Shown: piece by piece, positions 24,733-35,900 of the stretch | Numbering within the stretch: position 1 is the first letter of the stretch | Layout of the letters: every line of letters starts with the position of its first letter | DNA from: Beroe ovata | Taxonomy: Eukaryota; Ctenophora; Nuda; Beroida; Beroidae | Reading direction: 5' to 3' | Assembly (NCBI GenBank): GCA_946803715.1 | Contig: CAMPET010000087.1 | Location: 152,873 to 216,872, forward strand | Length of the DNA stretch: 64,000 nucleotides | Position numbers and translations under genes: made by a program | The notes under the pieces: model-generated | Told to the model about the DNA's origin: nothing | The model's database searches: none | Seen by the model: the letters and a program-made list of their open reading frames with translations, nothing else

Positions 24733-26545
24733 ATGAACGAAGGAGAGTGCAGTAGCAGTGCTCAGCCTTACTACGCCGCTAACTTTGATAGCTACAATGG
24801 CAGGTCTGTAGACACCTTTGATATTACTACTCCTTCATAAATATCATAGTCCTGCATAGTTAATACTGCGAGATAGTGCCCATAGTGCTAAGTACTCCTT
24901 TATAAAGTCACTAAGTCATGACATGTGTTAATGAGACTCTGCTTTTAAACTTCTATCCCACTACTTTCTCACTTTGTTACGTTTGTTCGTAGGTTGTGTT
25001 TCAACAGCATGCAAGTTAGCGATACCGAAGGGGGTAACATTAGTGACAACAACAGTGATCTCGTAACAGATGACGGGAGAAGTGTGGACCAGGTTTGCTC
25101 GAACTCCCTGTATAATGGCATTCTCATTATTTCTGTGCGTGTTGCTATGGGAACAGGAAGTGCAGTTGGTTGCACGAGCAAGTATACTCCGATAAGTGTT
25201 TTTCTCTTTCAAACCCGTGAGAAGCCCTCAAAACCAATGCGCGGAAGTGAAGCGAATTAGACACAACGATACTGAATCCGAAGGAATTATTGAACTAGTT
25301 CATCAGTCATCAGAAATTTTGGAATTTTCTAATTCAGGAACCTCTTTTCTCTTGAAGTCTTGAGCACGCATATTTATCCTGAACATGACCACGCCCCTTT
25401 CTCCTGACCACGCCCATGTCTCCTGACCACGCCCATGTCTCCAGGTGTGTCGGTGTTGTGGTGCTGAGTTGCGGGGAGCTAACAGTTTGAACTCCCTACA
25501 AAACAGTGTTCTCTATGACTACTTCCCTGATAAAAACCTCCCATCGGGATGGAATGAGGTGAGAGAGATTGTTCTCATATTGAGTTCCAATGCTCACTAA
25601 AATTTGCATGTTTTGGGCTGATAAGGGGTTATGGCGGCCATTTACTCGGAAACCGACTGTCGGATAGACGTGAAATTTCGGTTGTCGGAGTATCTGAAGG
25701 TACTTGACCTGTGAGAGAAGTTTCAAGACTTTAGCTTAATCCGATTGGGAACTATCCTGAAATGCATACTCAAACTTGCATGTTTTGGATGGATGAGGGG
25801 TAATGTAGGGCCCTTAACTTTTGAAGCGATCATCGGATTGACGTGAAATTTTGGTTGTCCGACTTTCTAATGGTCCTTGAGCTATGGTGGAAGTTTCAAG
25901 TTAATCGGTCTATTTGTTTGGGAGCTATTCATTCTTTGATTGTCGAGAAACGCAAAATCCCCATCCCCCAGAATAACCTTGACTTGGTCGGTCCGGAGGA
26001 TCTACCTCAGTATGGCAAGTTCTTCCAGAAGAAGCTAGAAGAGAGGCTCCTACAGGTTTGTTGTTATGAATGAACTAACTACGGTTGTCAGGAATTTAGA
26101 AATACACCCTTAAATACCTGCATATATCACGTCACAACACGTCGTTACAACACGTATACAACACGTATACATCACGTTATATCACGTATACATCACGTTA
26201 TATCACGTTACATCACGTTACAACACGTATACATCACGTATACATCACGTTATATCACGTAACATCACATTATATCAAGATAAATCACGTATACAACACG
26301 TATACATCACGTTATATCACGTTACATCACGTTACAACACGTATACATCACGTTATATCACGTTACAATGCACGCAGGTTAGCTCTCACATTAACGTGGA
26401 AAAGAGTAGGAAAGAACAAAACGAGAAGAGGCTGGAAAACGCACTTAAAGAGAACGAAGCGCTTCGCGAACATTTGAGAAAACTTCAAACGCGAATGCAC
26501 ACGTTTCAGGACAATATGCGAGTTGGGAACGGAACGTCGGTTTGA
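24733..26545 (+). CDS. Coiled-coil protein, 5 exons, 178 aa (haplotype copy 2)
   Basis: Exons are 24733-24803, 24993-25092, 25445-25558, 25972-26055 and 26378-26545, each identical in length to its counterpart 2.6-2.9 kb upstream. Coding differences are few (for example Asn/Ser and Asp/Gly in exon 1, Asn/Ile in exon 2), while introns differ by sizeable indels. That is typical of diverged alleles or a very recent duplication. Intron 3 contains two full 172-bp repeat units, intron 4 a longer CACGT minisatellite. The sequence after the stop carries four CACGTG motifs within 50 bp, of which copy 1 lacks most. AATAAA lies near 27026. Confidence 0.8.
25589..25940 (-). repeat. Two tandem 172-bp dispersed repeat units (copy 2)
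   Basis: Two units with a period of about 171 bp (AATGCTCACTAAAATTTGCA / AATGCATACTCAAACTTGCA starts) lie between coiled-coil exons 3 and 4, in the orientation opposite to the array at 1-220. Confidence 0.85.
26125..26370. repeat. CACGT-rich minisatellite in intron 4 (copy 2)
   Basis: Irregular units built from ATCACGT, TATACA and TTATATC modules. The array length differs from copy 1. Confidence 0.85.
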
Positions 26546-27480
26546 CACGTGTATCACGTGATAATATAACACGTGATGATATAACACGTGATGGTGTAAC
26601 TCGTGATTGGATATATACACTGGAGGAATGCGTGTCGTTGTAATTATCAGGCGATGTTGTCTTCATTGTCGTAGGAGACGTTAACTGATGTTTAGCTGCA
26701 GTCTGCAAGTTGCGGAGAAATGTTGCTGATACATTATATTGCTTGATGTTTTAAAACAATCTGAAGAGTATCGGAGGAAATTAGTGTAGATTTCATGAAT
26801 GCTCCTCATTTTTTGTCATTTTTGCTCACGAAAGAACGAAACACCAAAACATCAAACTTCAAAGTTTGAGTAGCCACTAACTAGTATAAAAAATAAATAA
26901 GGTATAGTAGGTAGCTGGCTCAAATCCTTTCAAACAGTTAGCAATCCCTTAGTTCAATGTTATTATGTATATATTGCCATTCGCTGAAACAACATATTTC
27001 TTTATCAATTTTGTGTATATAACCGAATAAACTTGATAAATGAAACCAGCTTCTTATTACGTTTCAATGTTCTTTGACGTGAAATTTCATTGATGATGTC
27101 TACCAAATACAAAGTCAGCTTAGTTTAAGTGATCCAATGGTGTCAAGATCAACGAGTTATGATGCATAAACGTATATTTGTTGACATAATACTTACATAA
27201 CATGAGATTGATAGCTTTGTAGCTCCTTGACACCACTCACCTGTTTTTCAGCAAAGACATGTATTTGTATGACGATTCGTCACACAAGCCAGTTTCCATG
27301 TACTGGTGTCATAGAATTATCTTGAGAAAGTTTGCCCAATTCCCAGATTTTGTACCAACAAAACCGTCGCATAATAGGAAGGCGCGGAAGCAAAATTTGA
27401 CGTCCTTCCTGGCGCACGACGGTGTAAGTCGCGCGCGTTGTAGAAATCAGCATATCTGGAATAAGTATTTTGTGGCGATT

Positions 27481-29498
27481 CTACTCCGTGTTTTCTTGCG
27501 GTCTCTCCACATTGACTGATCTTTCCATGTCAGGTATGAGCGATGGATCGATGACTGCTGACAAGTTGTCATGACTGTTGACATAATCAATAACAGCACG
27601 CCGTGCCTCTTCGTAGCGAGCCTGAGTTGTTTCCTGCTTCACTCTAAGCTGATTTCGGAGCTGCAAAAGGACAATGCAAATGGTGAGTTAATGCTGAGAA
27701 AAATGGACTTGAAATCATGTGTCCACTGTCAAATCTCGTGGTTTATGTGTGCATTAGCGTTGCGTCAGCTACATTGGTTTTCACCTGCACAACGTGTGAG
27801 CCGTTGAATGTGATCTAGGTTTTCTTGAACTGTTTAAAATGAACACCAGAATACAAACTCCACCTCTTACCTCAATGACCTCGTGTAGCTTCCTCTGTAG
27901 ATATTCCTTCTTCGTTTCCAACTCCGCAAGGTGTACACTCTGCCGTTGCCTGCACTTTTGCACCGCTTTTCTCGTGAGACCACGGCGTCTCATGTCTCGT
28001 AGGAGAACACTTTCCACCTCGGGAATTCCCTACGGGCCGGGGATGATTATTGTAAGGGGGGGGGGNNNNNNNNNNNNNNNNNNNNNNNNNNNNNNNNNNN
28101 NNNNNNNNNNNNNNNNNNNNNNNNNNNNNNNNNNNNNNNNNNNNNNNNNNNNNNNNNNNNNNNNNNNNNNNNNNNNNNNNNNNNNNNNNNNNNNNNNNNN
28201 NNNNNNNNNNNNNNNNNNNNNCCCCCCCCCCCCGCCCCGGCCCCCCCCCCCCCCCCCCCCCCCCCCGCCCCCGCCCGCGCCCTCTCACTCCGCCGGGGGG
28301 GGGCCCCCCCGCCCGCAATTATTATTATTTTAGTAGTGCTCGCCGAGAGGGTACTAGGTGAGAGCACTTAACTTAGTGAGAGTACTTAACTTAGTGAGAG
28401 TACTTAACTTAGTGAGAGTACTTAACTTAGTGAGATCAGCAAAACTTGATAAACATGGCGTCGGTGGTGGTGGGTCCAGAATACAGAAATTCTAGGTCCA
28501 AGAGTCATTGTTGTACTTCCGTTTCGGTGTACAAGGCCAAAATTAGGGGAGAATCACGATTTTGTTTCAAAATACACAGTCAAATATATGAGTTTATTGA
28601 TCATTCATCACTGCAAAGCCTGGTGATTATTTTATAAGAATGAAAACGTCTTGCCCCAGTACATACACGACACATGTGTGCGACAGAGAAACCTTTCAGC
28701 GATATTTAATTGATTGCCAGTCAGGTTGTCACGAACCACACATTGTAACAGAGTGGCGAAAGTTTTTAATGTATTTCGTAATTGAGAGAAGGGAAGGAGG
28801 TTCAAGTAGAATGCGGGTTATAATAGAAGAATAGCGAGAAAATGGATTTGCTTTCTGAACATCATGAGCGAGGATCATCCCAATCCTTCTTCGCGATCTT
28901 GACCCAGCCTGAGGCATGAATGAAACACGAAATTCTGTGACTCCCTAGTCCCTACTCAGCATGAGCAATGAGATGACGGCCATTGCCAACAATTAACTAC
29001 TGATCACGATGGACTATTGCATATTGGGCTAAATAAATGAAACTAAATATTCAGTTTACCTGGAGAATCTCATTGAACTGCTGTTTGTTCATCTCAACAA
29101 TGCCGATCTCCGTGAAGTGCCGATCACCGACCCTCACAGTCACATGCGGAACCCTGTGAGTTAGGTATATCTCGCCTTCTCATATAACAGTGAATAATTT
29201 CAATGAGTACCGCGCCCCCATATCATGTTGCATCAGCTCGGTTCTCGCTATGATAACAGATATAAACGTTGGGGTAATACTATTACGAGGAACCATACGT
29301 AAGTCATGAATATAAATTTCGTTTGGCTGTCAAGTTTGGCTGTCAAGTTTGGCTGTCAAGTTTGGCTGTCAAGCTGCTAGAATCATAAAACACTGTGCAT
29401 TCTACTTATATTTTCGTCATTGGTTATTTACTTGCGAGTGTTCTTTGTTAAGTTTACCTTTCCAGAATAGTGGTTGTGATGTCCCCGTCTTGTTCCAT
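27481..29498 (-). CDS. Short CNC/small-Maf-like bZIP factor, 4 exons, 157 aa
   Basis: Exons are 29498-29458, 29153-29060, 28029-27871 and 27660-27481; phases join exactly (474 nt). Exon 2 has an EMNKQQFNEIL segment like the CNC signature (NEMMSKEQFNEAQ in NRF2). Exon 3 follows with LLRDMRRRGLTRKAVQKCRQRQ, a CNC-type basic region ([20 protein letters not shown]), and then a leucine zipper (L, L, V, L heptads) crossing into exon 4. There is no transactivation domain, and the length equals that of small Maf proteins. It probably dimerises with other bZIPs in the nucleus. The bZIP-invariant Asn of the basic region is Thr here. The 156-N gap lies inside intron 2. It is head-to-head with the exonuclease gene, 172 bp apart. 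Confidence 0.78.
28066..28221. other. Assembly gap of 156 Ns with G/C homopolymer flanks
   Basis: A run of N flanked by G(10) on the left and about 45 bases of almost pure C, then GC-rich sequence, on the right. The homopolymer flanks are likely sequencing or assembly debris; translations across them are meaningless. Confidence 0.95.
28340..28440. repeat. ~20-bp tandem repeat (TTAACTTAGTGAGAGTAC)
   Basis: About 4.5 near-perfect units within intron 2 of the bZIP gene, next to the gap. Confidence 0.9.
29328..29372. repeat. 13-bp tandem repeat (TTTGGCTGTCAAG)
   Basis: Four units in intron 1 of the bZIP gene. Confidence 0.85.
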
Positions 29499-29670
29499 CG
29501 ACCTATTCTACAACGTTTTCCATGAAGTGTTTTCGCTTGTGAAGTTTTTCCGTTTTTGGTGGCTAGTGATCCTGCATGCTTAATCACTGGTAATTACTAA
29601 TTATGGTAATCATGGTAATCATGTACAACTACATTATAACTCAATTTATCATGTTTCAAGTGCTACTGCT
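29499..29670. promoter_or_regulatory. Bidirectional promoter region between bZIP and exonuclease genes
   Basis: Only 172 bp separate the two start codons, so the divergent genes must share this space. There is no TATA box of note. An acceptor-like GTTGTAG lies about 13 bases before the bZIP ATG. Confidence 0.45.
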
Positions 29671-31014
29671 ATGGATCGAGAAAACAGTGTTAGTGTTACC
29701 AAGACTGACAACAATAGTGACCATGATGTTAATGCTACCAATACTGACAACACCAGTGATGTTAGTATTACCAAGACTGACAACAATACTGACGACACCA
29801 GTGATGTGAATATTACTGGTATGTATCGAGAAAACAGTGTTACCAAGACTGACACCATCACTGATGTTAGTGTTACGAAGACTGACACCATCACTGATGT
29901 CAACAACACAGCTAAATCTCCCTGCTCGCTTTACAATTCGATCCTTATGGTCGACACGCTTCAACTTGTGAAGGATACTATCGGAGAGTTAAAAAAATCC
30001 GCAAACACTCTTGCTCTTGACTGTGAGGGACACGAGCTTGGACGAAAGGGAACTTTGGACATTTTGACCATCGCAACAAGGGACAAGGACGTGTATCTCT
30101 TTGATATAGCAACTCTGGGAAAATCAGTATTCGAATCATCGGCCGGCGGGCTGAAGGAACTTCTAGAGAATAAGTCAATTATTAAACTGATGTTTGACTG
30201 TCGCAATGACAGTGACGCTCTGAAACACCTGTATGGTGTACACTTGGACGGTGTACACGATATACAACTGATGGATGCAATGAAACGCCGCGTCCCGGAT
30301 AACACCTATAACCCGCACAAGGGATATTCTTCTCGACAAGGGAATGACGAATGGAAGCGTAAGAGGGACAGTGTCATTAAGTTGAGAGGACTGACGAAGT
30401 GCATCGAGCTGTATCTGTGTGACAGAGCAGGTGGAACTGGAGGGATGGACATGAGTGTAGGCCCTGCTGCAAAGAAACCCCGCCTTGAACCGGCTGACCT
30501 TGTCTCCAAAAAGAAGGCAATAGCTCGAGATATGGATTATACTTGTAGTGCTAGTGGTATTTGGAAGGAAAGACCAATGAAGGAAAACCTGAAAGAGTAC
30601 TGCGCCATCGATACCTGCACGCTGTTTCCCATCTATTCCATACTCAAAAACGGCCTTGATAATGATATAGCTGATGCCTCAAGCCGTTATGTGGATTACA
30701 AACGTTCATACACGCAACTTCCCAAAAATCTCTATGTGTCCCATGAATTTCTGCCGCACAACATCATTGTCCAGGATTCCCTTGGCAACACAAGGTGTGT
30801 CGGGTGTAAAAAGGTGTTCTGCAGGTCTGAGTTTAGCAAAACGCAGCTCGCAAAGCGAACTCAACTTTGCAGAGTATGCAAGCTCATCAATGAAAGAGAG
30901 TCGGATCGTGCGAATAGGGATCGAATGTTTCGGGATCAATATGATTATGATAACGCTTATGAGGCTAATGAGGACTGGATGACTTATGATGATACGGATG
31001 ATATGTTCATATAA
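29671..31014 (+). CDS. DnaQ-fold 3'-5' exonuclease-domain protein (EXD1-like), intronless, 447 aa
   Basis: The N-terminal ~80 residues are Thr/Asp/Asn/Ser repeats (VTKTDN.. units) encoded by a degenerate minisatellite and are probably disordered. From about residue 93 a DEDD exonuclease domain follows. Exo I is LALDCEGHE (D117, E119), exo II is LMFDCRNDSDAL (close to the HDCRNDS of EXD1-type proteins), and exo III is EYCAIDTCTLF (Y310, D314). All four acidic residues are present, so activity is possible. A Lys/Arg-rich insert separates exo II and III. The C-terminus has CxxC...CxxC pairs (about 376-410) like a small zinc-binding module, then an acidic tail. EXD1 acts in the piRNA pathway in animals. 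The substrate here (RNA or DNA) is not determinable. Confidence 0.85.
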   Translation: MDRENSVSVTKTDNNSDHDVNATNTDNTSDVSITKTDNNTDDTSDVNITGMYRENSVTKTDTITDVSVTKTDTITDVNNTAKSPCSLYNSILMVDTLQLVKDTIGELKKSANTLALDCEGHELGRKGTLDILTIATRDKDVYLFDIATLGKSVFESSAGGLKELLENKSIIKLMFDCRNDSDALKHLYGVHLDGVHDIQLMDAMKRRVPDNTYNPHKGYSSRQGNDEWKRKRDSVIKLRGLTKCIELYLCDRAGGTGGMDMSVGPAAKKPRLEPADLVSKKKAIARDMDYTCSASGIWKERPMKENLKEYCAIDTCTLFPIYSILKNGLDNDIADASSRYVDYKRSYTQLPKNLYVSHEFLPHNIIVQDSLGNTRCVGCKKVFCRSEFSKTQLAKRTQLCRVCKLINERESDRANRDRMFRDQYDYDNAYEANEDWMTYDDTDDMFI

Positions 31015-31379
31015 TGAATAAGATTGCGTAACGTTGAGCCGAATTTGTGCAAACGCGGTAATTTTGAATTTATAATCACTTAAATATAAAATTGAATGAT
31101 GAACATTATTGTAGCGATTCCCGGAGTCAGAATACATCGCTGCACACTGCCCTTGTGTCACAGTGCTACTGACACTGACATGTCAGTCATGACATGACAT
31201 GAAATGTCAGACTAGGGCAATGAAACCCATTACGAATATGACAATGCAGAGGTGGTGTCATCTGGTGTCTCTAGGTCTCCAGGCACTGCGCGTGAATATG
31301 TGACGGTGATTTTCTATTACTTATGTCCCTTGCTTGATTGAGTACTTGATGCAAATCGCGGTTATGTGGCGCAGCACAC

Positions 31380-31610
31380 GTGATCAGCGCACGTGATCAG
31401 TCGACAAGACATGGACCGTGGTATCATTTAAATCACATGGATGGTCACATGAATGGTTATGTTCCCGCGCTGCGTGACCCAAATACTCCGCGCGCGCTGC
31501 GCGTCTCCTTTCTACGACTTTTCAGTTCACTGAGTAGAACAGGGGCGTGCAACGTGTGCACAAATGGTTACATGAATGGTCACATGAATGGTCCACTTCT
31601 TGCTTTATGA
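31380..31610. repeat. GC-rich dispersed repeat flanked by GGTCACATGAATGG copies
   Basis: The core CCCGCGCTGCGTGACCCAAA...CTCCGCGCGCGCTGCGCGTCTCC...CTGAGTAGAACAGGGGCG recurs twice in tandem at 59.54-59.79 kb. Here it is bracketed by ATGGTCACATGAATGG repeats on both sides. Confidence 0.8.
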
Positions 31611-31633
31611 TTATCCAATTGTTCTCGATCTCA

Positions 31634-31703
31634 CGAATTTCCGGGAATAATATCCTTATCATACCATAACCATTATATGATAAGGATATTCCCGGAATAT
31701 TCG
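31634..31703. repeat. Inverted repeat, ~29-bp arms
   Basis: The arm 31634-31663 (CGAATTTCCGGGAATAATAT...) is the near-perfect reverse complement of 31676-31703, leaving about 12 bp of loop. No gene is attached. Confidence 0.85.
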
Positions 31704-31860
31704 TATGGTATTGTACCATTTCGGAAGTACCATTTTTTATAAGTATAACATGGAGGGGCAATGCAAAATGAAAAACTTTTTTCATAAACAGTGTGTAAAT
31801 AATTATGACGGTGACACAACAAATAATATTCGACAAATATTCACAAAATCATCAATCAAG

Positions 31861-32141
31861 TATGGTAGATCAGGAGGGTCACACAGAATTTTATCTCTGA
31901 AAAATAGAATTTGACCCTTCTGATCCATACACGTGGATCACAGGGTTCACCTTAGATGACCCTCCTGATCCACGTGGCGCTTCTCTGGGGTCATGTCGAA
32001 ATTCAGTGACCCTCCAAATTGACCCCAGGGAAGCGCAATGTGGATCAGAAGGGTCACCTAAGGTGAACTCTGTGATCCACGTGTATGGATCAGAAGGGTC
32101 AAATTCTATTTTTCCGTGTACGACGCTCCTGGTCCACCATA
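31861..32141. mobile_element. 281-bp foldback/MITE-like element with 6-bp target duplication
   Basis: The two halves form one long hairpin. The inner arms 31900-31993 and 32020-32113 are about 94 bp each and highly complementary. The outer ends (TATGGTAGATCAGGAGGGTC versus the reverse complement of ...CTGGTCCACCATA) are also inverted. The element is bounded by direct repeats ATCAAG at 31855-31860 and 32142-32147. The arms themselves contain repeated GATCCACGTG and GATCAGAAGGGTCA modules. There is no coding capacity. The superfamily is not assignable from the ends. Confidence 0.85.
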
Positions 32142-32147
32142 ATCAAG

Positions 32148-32970
32148 AAACATCGGGTTTTCCTGACTTCGGAAGTATAGTTATCAAATTCAATGATATT
32201 TACATTTTTAGAGAATAATTATATCGTTAAAACGTAATTAACTGTTCAATTTACATGCTCATTAAAGTGTATCATTAGCAATCGTGTTAATTTGTTATCT
32301 GTGTCTGAGTCAAAGTTATGAGTTCGATTTTGAGTTCTGATAATGAAAGTGAATTCCTACTCCTATCTCCTAGTAAAGCACGTGTGATTCTCCGTTTTTG
32401 AGGGCATTGTCAATTATAGACAGGGAAACGGTAGTCTTATTCTCAATCTCAGAACTCTAAGTCTAACTCTCAATCTCAGAACTCTAAGTCTAATTCTCAA
32501 TCTCAGATCTCGTGTTATTGCTACTTCGATATCATGGGTTATATTATGGGACAATGTGAATGTGGTCTAAATCTCATAGCAAATGCATATCACGATTCGG
32601 GCATTGAACAATTATTGTAACAGCCATTAAGCAAAAACGTAAAGTTAACTACCCATATGATCGTCACCGAAATGGACATAATAGTATCTTCATATTATGT
32701 TCCTATGTCATGTCTTAAAATAAAAACAATAAGCACGGTTCAAAATCACGAGGTTATTTTATAGCTTGAGCTATTAGTATTAATCACGGGTATTTACATA
32801 AGATCAGGCTAAATAATAGTGAGAGTCCTACAATTAAAGTATTCACTCGCTTCGCAGTTCACACGGTCTCTGAAGATCAAGACTCCGAGCGCCACAGGAC
32901 GCGTCGCTTGCCCTCCGCAAGCAGCGTGAGTCATATTGAGTACTTATTGCACGTGCTGTGCGCGCGTCAC
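32148..32970. other. Intergenic, minor repeats
   Basis: About 2.3 units of a 30-bp repeat (TCTCAATCTCAGAACTCTAA) lie at 32438-32509. No gene is evident. The sequence is AT-rich up to the homeobox gene's last exon. Confidence 0.55.
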
Positions 32971-35900
32971 TTAGCTTCCAGAACTCGTACTCTCTTGTCC
33001 GCTACTGTGACGAGTAAACACACTGTGTAGATTGTGCGAGAAACTCGGCGGTCTGAAATGAAAACCGATATAATTACTTTATATTCTGAGAAAGCTGAGT
33101 TTAAGCTATAATCTCAACCCCAAGTCACACCGAATTGAGTACAAATCCAAGTTCGGAATTTCATTTTGAATTCTAAAAGTTCAACCGTCCATCCGTCAAG
33201 TGCAACTGCACTTGTTGATGACAAGATCGCATTGGCAACTATATTCTCACAGTCACATATTGATATTGAACCCACCTAAATGCGCTATCTAGAGAAACGC
33301 TGTCCAGGGAAAGAGGGTGGGAAGGGGACTTGAAGTTATCGGGAACTTTAACATGGTCCCCAGGTGCCCCCTTTGGGGATGCTCTTTCGGCCTGAAGAGG
33401 GGAAGTGATCATACAAATCTGGGAGGGAGATGACAATTCAAGGATCACATGATCGCAGAGTCATCTACTGCTACATTCTGTTCACTGCCATAACAACAAT
33501 TGATATTATGCTCGGTTTTACCTTGATGTGTTCAGTAATGACGTTGGGTGAGGAGGTGAGGGGGGTTGGGGCAGAAATTGGCGCTAGAGAAAAGGGTGGT
33601 GAGATGAGGGGAGGATTGAAACCCGCCGCGCCGGGGGCACCTCCACTTGGAGTCCTGGAGAAGAAGGGTCCAGACAGACTGGAGCCTGCAGCCGAGGGTA
33701 CAGGAGAGGTGACAGGAGACTGGGAGTCCGATTGAAGTTGTGGACTACCTCCTGCAGGAAGGATGAAATTGAGAGGGATGATTATAAGAGCGAAGAGTTG
33801 ATTCTGCATGAAGGAGGTTTTTAAATAAAGGAGATTGATTTAATGATGATTCAAAGTTCATCTTTTGTGGTTACCGGTTTCAAAGTTATGCCGATGTGAA
33901 CAATTACCTGTTGATGAAGGAGTAGAAGATGGCGGTGGGACAGCACAGTTGAACATCCCGAGTGTGGTGGTTGGGATGTTCAGTGAAGTGGGAATATTGA
34001 GGGAGTTGGGGATCTTGAGGGAGCTAGCCAGCCCCAATGCTTGGGATGTGAGTGCGTTGCTAAGGGCGGATGTTGAGAGACCGAGCGATGCGGCAGAAAA
34101 GGAAGGAAGGCTGGAATTGTTAAAGGGCGTGGGTAAACTCGTGGTGAAGGAGTTTGGCAAACTCATGGCTGGCACACTGCTGAGCTCTGTTTTAATCTGC
34201 ATGGGCAGACTTGAGGAGAAGGTTGTTGGCAGACTGACAGCCGGCACATGCCTCAGTTCAGTCTTAATCTGGAGTGGTTCCTCCAGAGCTGCGATGACCT
34301 AGATTCGTCAGAGTGTTAATATGGTTACCACCAAAATGCCCAAATATGGTGACACCCAAATATGGAAACTACCAGATATGGAGTTGATTGCTGCTGCAAA
34401 ATTACCTTGTTTATCTCACGAGCATGGTCAGCAGTATTGGACGTGTTGTAGAAGGAGGGAGTGCTGGACACACTGGACATGTACTGTCCACTTGTTGATC
34501 CAAGAGAACTGGCGTGGTTAGCCATGGTTTTCCGGGGCCTGTGGTTGTTCATCCACACCTGGAATAATATTGCTTGAGTTGGGTGGGAGGGCTTGTTATA
34601 GCGGTATACAGGAAAGCATGGGCCAGTGAAACGGAAAGAGGGCCGGGTACTGGTAGATATGAGTTACAGAAGATTTTCATTATTCCGTTTCAACTTCCAT
34701 CTATAAATAATCGCATTCAGCACGCCATGTATTCGTTCTCGGTACAGTGCGCACTCGAGCAGTCTATCAGAGTTAATACGAATCCATCTGGAAAGATAAA
34801 TGTTCTCTGATATACCGTCGACTGGCTGGCCGTCGTTTTTCAATTGTAAGCAGAACGATGAATCACTTTGTTTATATTCCCGATGTTCTTTGAATAATAA
34901 CCTAAAAAGCCTCCTAATTCGTTGGAAAGACTGTGTTACTTAAACCAATTTTACGGAAGCTGAATATATGAGTTATATGCTATGTCGTATCGAGCAGCCA
35001 AATGGCACTCTAATCGCGCATATCCGACCTGCTTTTCATGGGCTTCCCGATGGTTTTGAAATCTTAATCGTTTTCTAAAAACCCAGGTAAATATCTGTAA
35101 AATTCCACATTGGAACTATCCTGACTCCAGAGGGAGGATAAGTATCCAATTGTAGGAAATTTGGTGAGCTAAACTCTCATTTGGTGTATCATGCAAAGAG
35201 GCGCACAAACACACAGACACACATACAAACACACACACACATACAAACACACAGACACACACACTCACACTCACACACACTCACACACACNCACACACAC
35301 ACACACACACACATTCACAGCTGTAGATTTTTAAAGCTGATTTAATGGACGAACAGGCTTTTCACGTGACTTCACATTGATAAGAGAGCTGTTAACTGAC
35401 CACAAACTGCCTACTCAGAGACATTTGTATTTATGAGTTAATTAATTAATAGATCCTGAAAAACGCTACAACACAGTGCATTACCAGTTTGAACGTTCAG
35501 AGGACAGTACCCCATAGCTCATTGGTCAGCTTGGCAATCCACGCTACGCTCATTGGTTTGCCGAATCACATGACATAGCCACAGCTAGTGATTAATCAGA
35601 AAGTTTTAAGTCAGACCAAAGCACCACTTGGTACAAATTTTCTAATCACCGTTAGGGGGTCTCTTAAAACGGACACATGTTGCTAGTTGCTTGTCATCAA
35701 GTGCAGTTATTGCTCCCATGGAGACACTCAACATCTTGTGTGCGTGTGTGTGTTTGTGTGTATGTGTGTTTGTGTGTGTGTGTGTGTGTATGTGTGTGTT
35801 TGTGTGTATGTGTGTGTGTTTGTGTGTATGTGTGTGAGGCAGCAAAATTTTAATAGTTATCCTCAAATCGAATTAACAGGTATAAAGCTTTGATAAATTA

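Noticed and set aside
22085-26545. Assigning the coiled-coil gene to geminin/multicilin
   Set aside because: Only a six-residue phrase (ALKENE) agrees; the flanking heptads and the conserved geminin residues do not.
27839-28367. Long frames across the N gap encoding poly-Pro/poly-Gly
   Set aside because: They are produced by homopolymer runs and Ns at an assembly gap and do not represent protein.
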